NCBI GenBank assembly: GCA_050246015.1
Contig: JBFWWU010000002.1
Span: 309,443 to 373,442 of the forward strand
Direction: 5' to 3'
From: JTS-AC122 sp050246015
GTDB taxonomy: Bacteria > Planctomycetota > Phycisphaerae > Phycisphaerales > UBA1924
Length of the DNA stretch: 64,000 bases
Shown: one piece after another, positions 1 through 9,111 of the stretch
Layout of the letters: each line of letters begins with the position of its first letter
Numbering within the stretch: the first letter of the stretch is position 1
Notes under the pieces: model-generated
The model's input: the letters and a program-made list of their open reading frames with translations, nothing else
What the model was told of the DNA's origin: nothing
The model's database searches: none
Program-made: the position numbers and the translations under genes

Positions 1-1717
1 CGTACGACCTCGTCTCTCGCAGGATCCCCGCCGTCGTCTGCGCCGACGAGAGCGACTGAGAAAACGCCTCAAGCCCCAGCCGGCTGCCAACGAGCGTCAC
101 CGTCCGCGAATCGGCCTCGAGCTTCGCCGTCACCGGATCCGTCTTGGAACGAGACGCCAGCGCGAACAGTTCGACCGCGCGGTCCAGCACCGCCTTGGGA
201 TCCCCGGTCGAGATGAGCACCTGCCGCACCTCGGTATCAAGCTGCGGGGGCACGTCGATCCCCGCCAGCAACTGCTCGAACGCCTCCACATCGCTCGCCG
301 GGCCGCTGACGATCAGCCCCTTCTCATCCGGCGCGGGCGCGTAGCGCAGCACGGCGAGTTGCCGCGGCGACAACAGCCGCGACAGGATGCTCTGCGCCGC
401 CCCCGGGGTCGTGTGCTTGAGCCGAACCAGCGACGCTCGCGATTCGGGCTTGGCCGGCCGCGGCTGCCCGGGCGCTGCGCTCGACGGCGCCGCCCCGGGG
501 TCGATCTCCCCGATCAGGTTCGCCGCCAGCGCCAGTTGTGATGACGTGCCCACGACCGTCAGTTTCCCCTGATCCTTGATCGGCAGAATCGTCGGCTTCT
601 TCTCCGGCGGCACGGCCGCGAACAGCGACGTCACCCGCGCCGCCGCGTCGTCCGGCGCCGCCGCCAGCAGCAGGAACGTCATCATCACCCGGTCCCCATC
701 CTCGCTCGATTCGCGATCCAGCAGCGCGACGAGTTCTTCCACCGTCCGCAGCCGTCCCTCGGGCCCGATCGCGATGATCGAGTTCGTTGCCGCGTACGGC
801 TGCACGCTCAGCCCCGTGATCTGCTCATCCTTCACCGTGCGGATCGAGCCGTCCTTCTCCACGATCTGCATCGTGCGCTTTTCGCTCAAGAGTCCCTTGA
901 GCGCGCCGAAGACCGTGTCCGCTTTCGCGTTCTTGAGCGCGAAGATCCGGTACTGCGCGTCGCTCGGGGGCTCCGCGTCCAACATCTTGATGATCTCGCG
1001 CAATCGCTCGCACTGCGCCGCCGTGTCCACGATCACCAGCGAGTTCTGCGAAGGCAGCGGCGTGATCCCCCCTACCTTCGTCACCAGCGGCTTGAGTTGC
1101 TCCGACAGCGGCGCGGCCCCGGCGTTCTGCAAGGGCATCACCAGCGTCACGATCTGCGTCGTGCCCGCGCCCTCGGGCACCCGCCCCTGGCCCACCGGCC
1201 CAAGCGGCGCCATGTTCTCGATCTTCGTCACCAGCAGGAAGTTCGCGTCGCGCCGAACCTGCAGCCCGTGCATGAACAGCATGCGATTCAAGACGTCGAT
1301 CGCTTCCTCCAGCGAATAACTGGTCGCGCTGATGAACGTCACCGGCGCATCCGGGAGAGGCGCTTCCTTGATCACCGGCAGCCCCGACTGCCTCGCGATG
1401 AAATCCATCACCTGCGCGTACGGCGCATCCTGGAAGTTGAACGAGATCGGCTTGTCCGGCTGGACCGGCGGCGACGCCGGCTCGACCTTCGCCGATCCCC
1501 CCGGCTGCGCGGGACCAGCCGCGGGAGCAGCCGGCGGCGCCGCGTCCACGCCCGCGGGCTTGGCCGCCGTCCCGGCGTCCGGCGCTGGCGGCGTTGCTTG
1601 CGGCGCCGTCGGCGCCGGTGTTGACGGACTCGTCCCCCCCTCCTGCGCACGCAGCGACGTCGCCTGTCCGCACGCGAGCACCAACGCGGAAATCACCCAT
1701 GGATTCTGGTTCGGCAT
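1..1717 (-). CDS. gspD: Type II secretion secretin (GspD-like), partial at the left edge
   Basis: This is the outer-membrane channel subunit of the type II secretion system; the 572 codons in the window hold only the periplasmic part. The ATG is 5 bases after a GGAGG Shine-Dalgarno. A signal peptide (about residues 1-25, ending LRAQ) is followed by an Ala/Pro-rich linker to about residue 85. Then come repeated secretin N-type domains: an N0/STN-like domain starting ISFNFQDAPYAQVMDFIA, then at least three N1-type ring-building repeats (for example the segment around LPSQNSLVIVDT). The C-terminal beta-barrel should lie beyond position 1. It is the last gene of the gsp cluster, 103 bases after gspM, so it has its own ribosome site rather than an overlap. 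Family assignment is firm; completeness of the barrel cannot be judged. Confidence 0.85.
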   Translation of the reverse strand, partial: MPNQNPWVISALVLACGQATSLRAQEGGTSPSTPAPTAPQATPPAPDAGTAAKPAGVDAAPPAAPAAGPAQPGGSAKVEPASPPVQPDKPISFNFQDAPYAQVMDFIARQSGLPVIKEAPLPDAPVTFISATSYSLEEAIDVLNRMLFMHGLQVRRDANFLLVTKIENMAPLGPVGQGRVPEGAGTTQIVTLVMPLQNAGAAPLSEQLKPLVTKVGGITPLPSQNSLVIVDTAAQCERLREIIKMLDAEPPSDAQYRIFALKNAKADTVFGALKGLLSEKRTMQIVEKDGSIRTVKDEQITGLSVQPYAATNSIIAIGPEGRLRTVEELVALLDRESSEDGDRVMMTFLLLAAAPDDAAARVTSLFAAVPPEKKPTILPIKDQGKLTVVGTSSQLALAANLIGEIDPGAAPSSAAPGQPRPAKPESRASLVRLKHTTPGAAQSILSRLLSPRQLAVLRYAPAPDEKGLIVSGPASDVEAFEQLLAGIDVPPQLDTEVRQVLISTGDPKAVLDRAVELFALASRSKTDPVTAKLEADSRTVTLVGSRLGLEAFSQSLSSAQTTAGILRETRSY

Positions 1718-1770
1718 GTCATCCTCCGAAATCTCGTCTGGTTCGCTGGCGTCCGGGCAGTCTCATCCTT

Positions 1771-1804
1771 CCCCCTCCCCGCCCCCCCCGCCCCCCCGCC
1801 CCCC
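1771..1804 (-). other. G-tract cluster (predicted G-quadruplex) between gspM and gspD
   Basis: On the coding (minus) strand this gap holds five guanine runs of 6, 7, 8, 4 and 5 bases separated by single bases. That is a classic pattern for a very stable G-quadruplex in DNA or in the transcript. It lies about 45 bases upstream of the gspD Shine-Dalgarno, in the only sizeable gap between gspH and gspD. A role in setting secretin expression relative to the other subunits is inference. Confidence 0.5.
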
Positions 1805-1820
1805 GATCTCACCCCGCCAT

Positions 1821-2828
1821 CTACTGAATTCTCGAACGTTCGGACAGTCGCTGCCCCGTGCGCACCGCGAAGCGCTCTTGGCCGATCGTGATCTCCGCGA
1901 CCTCCCCCTGGCTGGATACAAACGTCGCGTCGAGGATCGTCCCCCCGGCGTCGATCGTGCGCCATTCGTGCGTGCGCTCGTTCACCACCATCAGGATCGG
2001 CCCCTTCGCGCCGCGCGCCACGCCGCTGATCCGCCACTCGTCATACGGCGGGGGGGGCGGGGGCTCCGCCGTCGCGCCCGACGTCTCGGGCGGGGGGGGC
2101 GCGTCGTTCGCCGCGACCGCCGCCGCCGGCGCCGGCTCGCGGAACATGTTCTTCAGCACGATCGGCATCCACGCCGCGAACTCCGCTTCTCGCACCGGAC
2201 GCCAGCCGACTTCGTCGGTCCCTTCGCGCAGCCGCGGGTCGGAGAAATACGTCGTCGTCAGCATCACGCTCATTTCGACGCGGCTGCCCTCTCTCCCGAC
2301 CGGGCGTAGCGAGAACCCGTCGATCCGGTGGATCCAGGGCTGCACCTGCAGCGTCGCCAGCACGCGCAGCGCCTGCTCCAGCGTCCCCTTCGCCGAGAGC
2401 GTTCCCGACACGGCCAGGAAATCGGGGAGCGACGCCGCCGCCCGCTGCTCCTTGTTCATCATCTTCGAGAACTCTCGCACGCGAGCCTCGACCGCCGGGT
2501 TCTTCACGCCCACCGAGCGTGAACTGGTCACGCTCGCCTCGATCAGGCCGAAGTGCGCCACCATCTCGTTGAGCGCCTTGCGGAACGAGGCGGTGACCTT
2601 CTCCTCTTCGGAACCGAACGTCGTCGCGCCCATCGCCTTGAGTTCCCGCATGAGCTTGGCGCGCTCCTCCATGGCCTGGTCCCGCACCTGGATGTCGTGC
2701 GAATACGCCTTGATGCGCTCGTTCAGGTGGTCCCGCTGACCGGCATACACGCGGTACTGCCAGGCGACCACGCCCGCGACCGCCACGAACACCCCGGCGA
2801 TCATGATTCGGCGGTGCATGGGCTTCAT
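1821..2828 (-). CDS. gspM: GspM-like inner-membrane component of type II secretion
   Basis: A 335-residue bitopic protein. A short cytoplasmic N-terminus is followed by one membrane helix (about residues 9-25, IMIAGVFVAVAGVVAW), then a heptad-rich coiled-coil segment (about 27-65) and a periplasmic domain. A proline-rich stretch (about 245-275) precedes a small C-terminal beta-rich domain. The ATG overlaps the stop of gspL by 4 bases. The topology, the position after gspL and the coupling fit GspM, which pairs with GspL in the inner-membrane platform. Sequence conservation of GspM is low, so the name rests partly on context. The C-terminal part (ISGVARGAKGPILMV) resembles a GspC/PilP-like domain, so a mixed role is possible. 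Confidence 0.6.
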   Translation of the reverse strand: MKPMHRRIMIAGVFVAVAGVVAWQYRVYAGQRDHLNERIKAYSHDIQVRDQAMEERAKLMRELKAMGATTFGSEEEKVTASFRKALNEMVAHFGLIEASVTSSRSVGVKNPAVEARVREFSKMMNKEQRAAASLPDFLAVSGTLSAKGTLEQALRVLATLQVQPWIHRIDGFSLRPVGREGSRVEMSVMLTTTYFSDPRLREGTDEVGWRPVREAEFAAWMPIVLKNMFREPAPAAAVAANDAPPPPETSGATAEPPPPPPYDEWRISGVARGAKGPILMVVNERTHEWRTIDAGGTILDATFVSSQGEVAEITIGQERFAVRTGQRLSERSRIQ

Positions 2829-4483
2829 GGCGTCCCCCCGCTCCGGGGTTGATCGTCCGACCGGGGCGCCTCGACCTTGCCCGGCGCCGGTTTCGTCGAA
2901 GCCGGCGCGGCGGCGCCGGTGTCGTCGGGCTTGCTGCGCGACGTGATCAGCCGCCAGTCGAATCGATCCGCCGTGTCCGCCCCTTTGGAATCCAGGATGT
3001 ACCGCTTGTCGTCCACGATCCGCAACCGAAGGGCGTCGGCGATCTCGCGCCGCTTGACCTTCCCCGAGATCGTGAACGTGCCGCGGAGCGATGACGACCA
3101 CGCGTCCTTCGAGTACGCGTTGTCGCCCGGGCTTCTCGCGTAGATCACGTCCTGATCCCCCCGGCCCGAGATGCTCTCGAGCGTCGCGTCCTTGGTATCG
3201 GGCAACTGCTCATTGAGAAAACCGACGTGCGCCAGCCAGTCAAACCGCGTCTGGCGCCACTGGGCCACGTGCGCCACCTTGGCCTTCATCCTGACGAAAT
3301 CGGCGTACTTCGTGGTCTGGGCCCCCCATTCCTGCGTCAACTGGGTGAGCCGGGATTCGCGCTGCTTGAGGTCAAGCCGGGCGTACGTGTACGCGCCGCC
3401 GAGCACCAGGATCGCCGCCAGCGCGCCCAGCAGCGCCCGCTGACGCATCGCCGCTCCCGCATCCGGAGCCCGGCGCGGATTCGCGAAATCCAGCGTCGCG
3501 CGTCCCAGCATCCGCTCGCCGACAAGACCGATGAGCGGCGCCAGATCGGGCACGAGTTCCGGGTTCACCCCCGCGTCCACTTCCACGTACGACGGGACCG
3601 CGATCGTCTCCGCCCGGCACTCCAGCGACTCCCGGCACCGCTGCGCGATCGCGCTCGCGCACCGATCCGTCCCCAGCACGTGCACCGACTCGACTTCGAT
3701 CGAGTCCGGCGCGGACCGGTAACTCATCCACGTGCGTTTCGCTTCCACCGCGACCTTGTCCGCGAACGCCTCTTCCTCCGCCAGGTTGCCCGGCGTGCCC
3801 GACGGACGCACCAGGTCAGACCCCCGCGCGAACACCAGTTGCCCGTGCTCCACCAGCACGAACTCGATCGCCCCGCACCCCACCGTGATCCCCATCGCTC
3901 CGCCCGTGGCCCCCGCGTCCGCCACGATCGACGCGGCCCCGGACGCCTTGAGCGATATCGAACTCACCCGGAACCCCGCGGCCTGCGCCACCGCGCGCCG
4001 CCACTCCACCCGCTCGGCCTGCAGCGCGCCCGCCAGCACGCTCTCACCAGCCGCCGATGCGTCGCTCACCGCCCGCGATCGGCCCGTCAACCCCGGGTCC
4101 GCGCCCGCGAAGTCGATCACCGCGCTCTCCGGCGAGAGCGTGAGTTGTCTCACCATCTGAAGCCGCACGATCTCGGCCTGATCCGCCGTGACCGTGCCGG
4201 GCGGGAACGCCACTCGTTTGAGCATCACCTCCGAACGAGGCACCGCGAACATGACCCGCGACCGCCGGGCCGCCCCGTCAAGACCCGCCTCCTTGAGTTC
4301 CTTCGCGATCCACGCGCCAAGGTCCGCCGTCTTGGTGACGTCCAGCGTGCTCGGCGCCGTGCGCGACAGCCCCCCCAGCACGCGAAGGCGCGGCGACGAG
4401 CCACCGCTCGCCCTGACATGCGCCGCGATCAACCGATCGTTCTCCACGTTCAACACAAACCAGGCGCCGTCGGCGCGCGTCAT
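2825..4483 (-). CDS. gspL: GspL/PilM-like cytoplasmic actin-fold component of type II secretion
   Basis: 552 residues. The first 340 or so are cytoplasmic and resemble the actin-like fold of GspL and PilM, with glycine-rich strands such as AMGITVGCGAIEFVLVEHG. One membrane helix follows (about residues 352-370, LLGALAAILVLGGAYTYARL), then a coiled-coil and a periplasmic ferredoxin-like part as in PilN or the C-terminus of GspL. The protein therefore looks like PilM and PilN in one chain, which is the GspL architecture. It should anchor the secretion ATPase, which is not encoded in this window. It overlaps gspK and gspM by 4 bases each, so translation is coupled. A Pro/Ala-rich tail ends the protein. 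Confidence 0.65.
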   Translation of the reverse strand: MTRADGAWFVLNVENDRLIAAHVRASGGSSPRLRVLGGLSRTAPSTLDVTKTADLGAWIAKELKEAGLDGAARRSRVMFAVPRSEVMLKRVAFPPGTVTADQAEIVRLQMVRQLTLSPESAVIDFAGADPGLTGRSRAVSDASAAGESVLAGALQAERVEWRRAVAQAAGFRVSSISLKASGAASIVADAGATGGAMGITVGCGAIEFVLVEHGQLVFARGSDLVRPSGTPGNLAEEEAFADKVAVEAKRTWMSYRSAPDSIEVESVHVLGTDRCASAIAQRCRESLECRAETIAVPSYVEVDAGVNPELVPDLAPLIGLVGERMLGRATLDFANPRRAPDAGAAMRQRALLGALAAILVLGGAYTYARLDLKQRESRLTQLTQEWGAQTTKYADFVRMKAKVAHVAQWRQTRFDWLAHVGFLNEQLPDTKDATLESISGRGDQDVIYARSPGDNAYSKDAWSSSLRGTFTISGKVKRREIADALRLRIVDDKRYILDSKGADTADRFDWRLITSRSKPDDTGAAAPASTKPAPGKVEAPRSDDQPRSGGTP

Positions 4484-6300
4484 TGACTGCCTCCTTTCCC
4501 GCCCGTGGTCCAGCGGCCTACGCGCCCGTCCCCGCCCGCCGGCGCCGCGCCGCCGCTGGAATCCGGAGCCGCGGTATTGTCGCCCGTTCGAGAGTCCCTT
4601 GTCGAGGAATTGCCAGGCGCATCCTCCGGGCCGGATACAGCCAGATCGTCGAGTTCCAGCCCGCCGAAATCGAGCGGCTCCCCGTCCTCCGGACGCGACG
4701 CGGGGGCATCGCCCTCCGCCGGCGCGGGCGCGGCCGACTCACTCGCCTCGGCCCGCGATTCCGCTTCCCCTCCCCCTCGCTCTGTCTGGCGCGCCTCCGC
4801 GATCATCGCGCGCGCCAGCGGCAACCGCGTCACATCTCGCAGCATCGCCACCCGCGGCCGACGCGACGAAATATCGATCACCGCCTCCAGCACCACCCGC
4901 TGACGCGTCCGCGCCCCTTCCCGTTCATCCACCCGCCGGGTGAACTCTGCTCGGTCGATGCCGCTCTCCGCCACCTCCCTCACTTCCCAGCGCCCGCCGC
5001 CCCCCGAACCTCCCGCGTCCGCCGACGCGTCTTCGAGGGCGGGAACGATGCCCCCCTCGACGATCACCCGCCACTGCAGACACCGCGCCGACAGGTAATC
5101 CACCGCCTGCTCGAACTCGTCCTGCGTCACGATGCCTTCCAGTACCGGCCACACGGGGGTTCGCCGACGTTCCTCGTCCAGCCGGCTCCGGCGAAACACG
5201 ATCTCCTTCGCCGCGTTCACGCTGATCCCCGGCACACACGCCAGCACCGGCTCGCTCGCCGTCATCAGGTCCACCTGCCCCAGCCGGTAGTCCTCCGGAT
5301 TCGTCGTGAACGCATCCAGCACCTCCGCCCACCCGTCCGGCTCCACGCGAAACGCCCGCAACGTCTTCACGATGTCCGACGGCTTGGCAAACGTGCGGCC
5401 GGATTCGAGCAGTCCCTTCACGCCGTCGGCCACGGAGCGATCAAACCGCCGCTCGATCGCGCTCCCCAGTTCATCCGACCACGTGACATTCAGGTTGATG
5501 CGCTGGTTCCCGCGTACGTCCGACGCCTTCGGACCAAAGCCAAGCTGCACCTCGGGATCAAAGCTGAACACGGTCAAATAGTCCGCCAGCGCCCTCCGGG
5601 CCGCCCCGCCGGGCGGTGCATCCGCTTCGCTTGAGACCTCCGGCTTCGACGCCGACCCGCTCTCCCCTGTGGCGCCCCGCTCCTCCGCTCCCGCCTCCGC
5701 CGCCGGTGCCGTCACATCCGCGGCCCGCTTCTCCTTCGCACCCGCCTCGAACAGGAGTTCGGGCGTCATCCCGGGCACCCGCAGCAACTCCGGCACGCTC
5801 GTGAATCGCTCCGGACCGCGCGCACTCACGATCGCCTCGGCGAGCGCCGCCGACACCCCCGGCAGCTTCGCCAGCATCTCCGTCGTCGCCGTGTTCACAT
5901 CCAGCTTGCCCATCTCGGGCTCGCACGCGACCCATCCTTCCCCGGCGTCTCCCGTCGCCGTCTGCATTTCCAGCACCCGGAACCCCCACCGCGGCGTGCC
6001 CGGGCTGTCCGCTTCCGGCCCCGACGCCGCCCAATACTCGGTAATCGACGGCTTCTTCCCCTGCAAGATCTCCTCTCGCTGTGCCGCGAGTTCCGACATC
6101 ACCGCCTGCACCCCCGACCATGCCATCGCGCGCGACGGCGCGGCTCGCAGCCCGATCTGCGCCGAGTGACTCGTCGAGCCCGCGTAGTACAGCACCGTCG
6201 AGCCCACCAGCGCGCCGATCGTGATCACGATCAGCGTCATCAGCAGCACGACAGCCCGCGCCGACACCCGCGCCCCGCTCGATCCGCGCTCCGCGTTCAT
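4480..6300 (-). CDS. gspK: GspK-like minor pseudopilin
   Basis: 606 residues; GspK is the large minor pseudopilin at the tip of the pseudopilus. A hydrophobic N-terminal helix (about residues 18-42, AVVLLMTLIVITIGALVG) is followed by a globular region with two helix-hairpin-helix-like segments typical of GspK. The first is near residue 140 (TEMLAKLPGVSAALAEAI) and the second near 335 (SEPVLACVPGISVNAAKEIV). It is nearly twice the usual GspK length of about 320. The excess is a low-complexity Ala/Glu insert around residues 205-245 and a disordered Pro/Glu/Ser/Gly tail after about residue 500. The ATG overlaps the gspJ stop by 4 bases. The assignment is good; the extra parts have no known role. 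Confidence 0.75.
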   Translation of the reverse strand: MNAERGSSGARVSARAVVLLMTLIVITIGALVGSTVLYYAGSTSHSAQIGLRAAPSRAMAWSGVQAVMSELAAQREEILQGKKPSITEYWAASGPEADSPGTPRWGFRVLEMQTATGDAGEGWVACEPEMGKLDVNTATTEMLAKLPGVSAALAEAIVSARGPERFTSVPELLRVPGMTPELLFEAGAKEKRAADVTAPAAEAGAEERGATGESGSASKPEVSSEADAPPGGAARRALADYLTVFSFDPEVQLGFGPKASDVRGNQRINLNVTWSDELGSAIERRFDRSVADGVKGLLESGRTFAKPSDIVKTLRAFRVEPDGWAEVLDAFTTNPEDYRLGQVDLMTASEPVLACVPGISVNAAKEIVFRRSRLDEERRRTPVWPVLEGIVTQDEFEQAVDYLSARCLQWRVIVEGGIVPALEDASADAGGSGGGGRWEVREVAESGIDRAEFTRRVDEREGARTRQRVVLEAVIDISSRRPRVAMLRDVTRLPLARAMIAEARQTERGGGEAESRAEASESAAPAPAEGDAPASRPEDGEPLDFGGLELDDLAVSGPEDAPGNSSTRDSRTGDNTAAPDSSGGAAPAGGDGRVGRWTTGGKGGSQ

Positions 6301-7061
6301 GGCGCCGCCCCCCAGTTCGCTTCCGGGCCGTCCGGCACCACGATCACTCGCCGCCGGCTCGGCGGGCCCCACGCATACTCGTTCTCGCCCCCCGCGGGTT
6401 CCTCCACCGCCGCCCGCTCCCCGGCTCGCTCCGCTCCTCGGTCTGCCTCGCCCGTTTCGACCGCCGCCGCCGCCGGCGCCGGCACCCCCCGCACCGGCGC
6501 TCGCTCATTCCCCAGCGCCGTCGTCCACACGAGCACCTCGATCGCCGCCGGGAGCCGGCCCAGTTTCACCGAATCAAACTCGTCGCTCCATCCCCGACCG
6601 TCGTAGTATCGGAATCGCACGCGCTCAAACCGATCCGACACCAGTTCGGTCGTCCCTCCGCCCGCGCCGCCGGCGAGTCCCTCCAGGTGCCGACCCGTCA
6701 AGCGGGCCGCCCCCGCCTCAAAGCGGAACTCCGTTCCCTGAAGATCCCCGGCGTCAACGCCCGAGGAAACCGGAAGTTCGACGCCCCGGCACAGAACCTT
6801 CAGCGATGTCGCCGTCCCTTGGATCCCCGCCCCCGACCGCGCCCCGCCGACCAGCCCCGTCAGCAGGTTTGACTCCAGCGCTTCGATGAATGCGCCCGCG
6901 GATTGCAGTTCCCGCGTGCCCCTCACCAGGCTCTCGCGCCGCTCCAGAATCTGCCTCAAAAACCCCATCATCGCGCCGATCAGCACCAGAATGATCGCCA
7001 GGCACAACAGCACCTCCAGCAGCGTGAACGCGCGACCCGGTCGTGGACGGCTGCTGGTCAT
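6297..7061 (-). CDS. gspJ: GspJ-like minor pseudopilin
   Basis: 254 residues with a type IV prepilin leader. The cleavage site reads GRA|FTLLEV, with Ala instead of the usual Gly before the cut and the conserved Glu at mature position 5. The hydrophobic helix follows (LLCLAIILVLIGAMMGF). The globular domain is of GspJ type (for example RVRFRYYDGRGW, about residue 150). It is followed by an Ala/Glu-rich low-complexity segment. Both ends overlap neighbours by 4 bases (gspI upstream, gspK downstream), which together with the I-J-K order supports the call. Confidence 0.75.
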   Translation of the reverse strand: MTSSRPRPGRAFTLLEVLLCLAIILVLIGAMMGFLRQILERRESLVRGTRELQSAGAFIEALESNLLTGLVGGARSGAGIQGTATSLKVLCRGVELPVSSGVDAGDLQGTEFRFEAGAARLTGRHLEGLAGGAGGGTTELVSDRFERVRFRYYDGRGWSDEFDSVKLGRLPAAIEVLVWTTALGNERAPVRGVPAPAAAAVETGEADRGAERAGERAAVEEPAGGENEYAWGPPSRRRVIVVPDGPEANWGAAP

Positions 7062-7618
7062 CGCTCGCCCTCCCCGTTCTGATCGCCCCGCGTTCGCGCC
7101 GGTGCCCGCCCCCGCGCCCCACGCTCCGCGGCCCGCGTCACGTCATCAACGTCGCCCACGCTGTCCGGCGCGGCGTCCCGCAGTCGCACCAGTTGACGCA
7201 GCGTGTATGCCGAACTGTCAATCCCCGATCCCCCCGAACGCGCCGCCGTGATCGACACCAGCGTCAACCCGTCGAACTCCGTCGGCGTCGTCTCGATGAT
7301 CAACTCCCACCCGCTCTCCCGGGTGTCGTCCGGCACCTCCGCGTCCGGGTCCGTCCACTCCGGCGCTGGCCCGTTCAATGTCTCCACCGTCGCGATGCCC
7401 GCCTCGATCTCCGCCATCGCCGAGCGCGCCAGGTCCAGCGCATGCAGCCGCTCTCTCGCCGCCCGGATCGAGCCCACCCCCTGACTCACGACCGCCAGCA
7501 CCGTCCCCCCGGCCGCCACGAACAGCGCCAGCGACAGCATCACTTCCAGCAGCAACGCTCCGCGCTCCCGCACGCGGCACGATCGACGCCGGTGTGTCCT
7601 TCGAGCGCCGCGCGTCAT
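7058..7618 (-). CDS. gspI: GspI-like minor pseudopilin
   Basis: 186 residues. An unusually long basic leader (about 20 residues, rich in Arg) ends at the prepilin site RERG|ALLLEVML. The conserved Glu is at mature position 5, followed by the membrane helix LALFVAAGGTVLAVV. The globular part (ESGWELIIETTPTEF) fits GspI. The C-terminus is an Arg-rich low-complexity tail. The ATG overlaps the gspH stop by 4 bases and the stop overlaps gspJ in the same way, so the minor pseudopilins are translationally coupled. Confidence 0.7.
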   Translation of the reverse strand: MTRGARRTHRRRSCRVRERGALLLEVMLSLALFVAAGGTVLAVVSQGVGSIRAARERLHALDLARSAMAEIEAGIATVETLNGPAPEWTDPDAEVPDDTRESGWELIIETTPTEFDGLTLVSITAARSGGSGIDSSAYTLRQLVRLRDAAPDSVGDVDDVTRAAERGARGRAPARTRGDQNGEGER

Positions 7619-8394
7619 GGTGCCGCCACCCCTTCCTCCGGCGCCGGCCCCGGTGCGTCGTCCCCTTCGCCCAAAATCTCCCGGCTCGCCGCGGCCGGCA
7701 GGATCGCCGTTGCCTCCACCGCGCCCGTCCACGAGTTCACCCGGATCGACCACGCCGCCCCCGACTCGGCAAATACGAAGCAGCCCCGGCTCGCCCCCGC
7801 CACCGCCGCGGGCTCGACCCCGCCCGTCCACGATGTTGACACTCGCCCATCCGGAAAAAACGTCGCGATCAACCACTCCGGCCGCTCGCTGCTTGCCGCG
7901 CCATCCGCGCTCGGGCTCGCCGATTCCGTCGCATCTTCGCCAAACCCGGTCTCGTCGGGGGCGGCGAACCGTCGCGGCAGCGCATCCGAGATCCGAACAC
8001 CGCTCGGGAGCACCAAGATGACTTCCTCGCGTGCTTCGCTGACCGGGCCCGTGAGTCCCGCATCCGTCCCCGCGCCGGTCGAGCCCGCTCGCGACATGGC
8101 TTCGGACCCCTCCCCGAAGACGTCGCGCGTCACCAGTTCCATCTCCGTCGCGCCGGCCGTCCCGCCCGCCTCGGTCGCCCGATCACGAGCGATCAGTTGC
8201 AGCACCACGCCACGTCGCTGCGCCTCGGCCTGCGCCCGCATCACCCCCGCTTCAACCTGCCGCCACGACTCGTTCAGCGACGCCCGGCGGATCTCCGTGA
8301 TCGACACCGGCACGACCAATGCCATGATCAGCAGCAGCAGCAGCACGACCACGAGCACTTCCAGAATTGAGAACCCGCGACGGATCAGGCTCAC
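7615..8394 (-). CDS. gspH: GspH-like minor pseudopilin
   Basis: About 257-259 residues with a short prepilin leader and the site LIRRG|FSILEVLVV, followed by a helix of leucines and valines. The globular region has an Arg-rich helix (about residues 40-60) and a GspH-like C-terminal beta domain, with an Ala/Ser-rich insert between. The start is uncertain: a perfect AAGGAGG (8401-8395) abuts the in-frame GTG at 8394 with no spacing, whereas an in-frame CTG at 8388 is 6 bases away and would give the leader MIRRG. The coordinate given uses the GTG. It follows gspG by a gap of about 185 bases and is coupled to gspI. Confidence 0.65.
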   Translation of the reverse strand: MSLIRRGFSILEVLVVVLLLLLIMALVVPVSITEIRRASLNESWRQVEAGVMRAQAEAQRRGVVLQLIARDRATEAGGTAGATEMELVTRDVFGEGSEAMSRAGSTGAGTDAGLTGPVSEAREEVILVLPSGVRISDALPRRFAAPDETGFGEDATESASPSADGAASSERPEWLIATFFPDGRVSTSWTGGVEPAAVAGASRGCFVFAESGAAWSIRVNSWTGAVEATAILPAAASREILGEGDDAPGPAPEEGVAAP

Positions 8395-8401
8395 CCTCCT
8401 T
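8395..8401 (-). promoter_or_regulatory. Strong Shine-Dalgarno that questions the gspH start
   Basis: AAGGAGG on the minus strand. It is adjacent to GTG (8394) but ideally spaced (6 bases) for CTG (8388). It decides the start only if CTG initiation is accepted. Confidence 0.55.
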
Positions 8402-8580
8402 CGTTGGCGCGCTGCGCCGGTACCTACCAGACTTCGCGCTCCCTTCACGCTCTCACGAGCGCAGGAAACCGGATTGTCCACGCACACGCGGCTTCACCTC
8501 GTCGGGCCGCCACGCGGATTCCCCCCACCCCCCCACCCGGCTCCAGCGTCAACGGCCGGTCAGGTCTTGGCCGGCAACGC

Positions 8581-9111
8581 TTAGCCGCCGGTCGGCGCCG
8601 GCGGCGGGCCGACGTCTCCCGAGTCCGTCGAATCCCCCGGCTTGCGATCACCCGGATAGATGTCGTCCGAGGTCCCCTCCTGCTTGTCCGGGCCGATCGA
8701 CCACAGTTGGAACTTCGATACCGCCGCCGTCGGCTCCCCGCCGCTTGCGTCGTCCGCCGTCGTCACGCGGTACACCCACTCCGAACCCCAATCATCCCGC
8801 GGCATCGGTTCCTTCAGGTACCCGCCCGCCCGCCACTTGCCCCGTTCCTCCTCCGGGATCACGTCTGGATTCCAGAGCGCTTGCAGCCCTTCGCCCTCTT
8901 CCAGCGGCAATCGATTGAAATCAAGTTCGAACTGCTCCAGCGCCCCCTTCAATGAAGCGAGTTTCATCTGCACGACCCCTCGGTTCGCCTTATCCCGCGC
9001 CCCCATCAGGTTCACCGTCACCAGTCCAAGAATTGCCAGGATGATGACAATCACGATCATCACCTCGAGCAGCGTGAAGCCCCGTGCAGCATTCTGTGTC
9101 TTCCGGTTCAT
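8581..9111 (-). CDS. gspG: Major pseudopilin GspG
   Basis: 176 residues; the main pilin-like subunit of the secretion pseudopilus. The leader ends at AARG|FTLLEVMIV, with Gly before the cut and Glu at mature position 5. The helix is IVIVIILAILGLVTVNLMG. The globular part contains the GspG signature region (LEQFELDFNRLPLEEGEGL) and the calcium-loop area around WGSEWVYR. A Pro/Gly/Asp-rich tail of about 25 residues follows. The start is set by AGAGGA 5 bases before the ATG. It is the first gene of the gsp cluster, 202 bases after mreD, so a promoter may lie in that gap. Confidence 0.88.
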   Translation of the reverse strand: MNRKTQNAARGFTLLEVMIVIVIILAILGLVTVNLMGARDKANRGVVQMKLASLKGALEQFELDFNRLPLEEGEGLQALWNPDVIPEEERGKWRAGGYLKEPMPRDDWGSEWVYRVTTADDASGGEPTAAVSKFQLWSIGPDKQEGTSDDIYPGDRKPGDSTDSGDVGPPPAPTGG

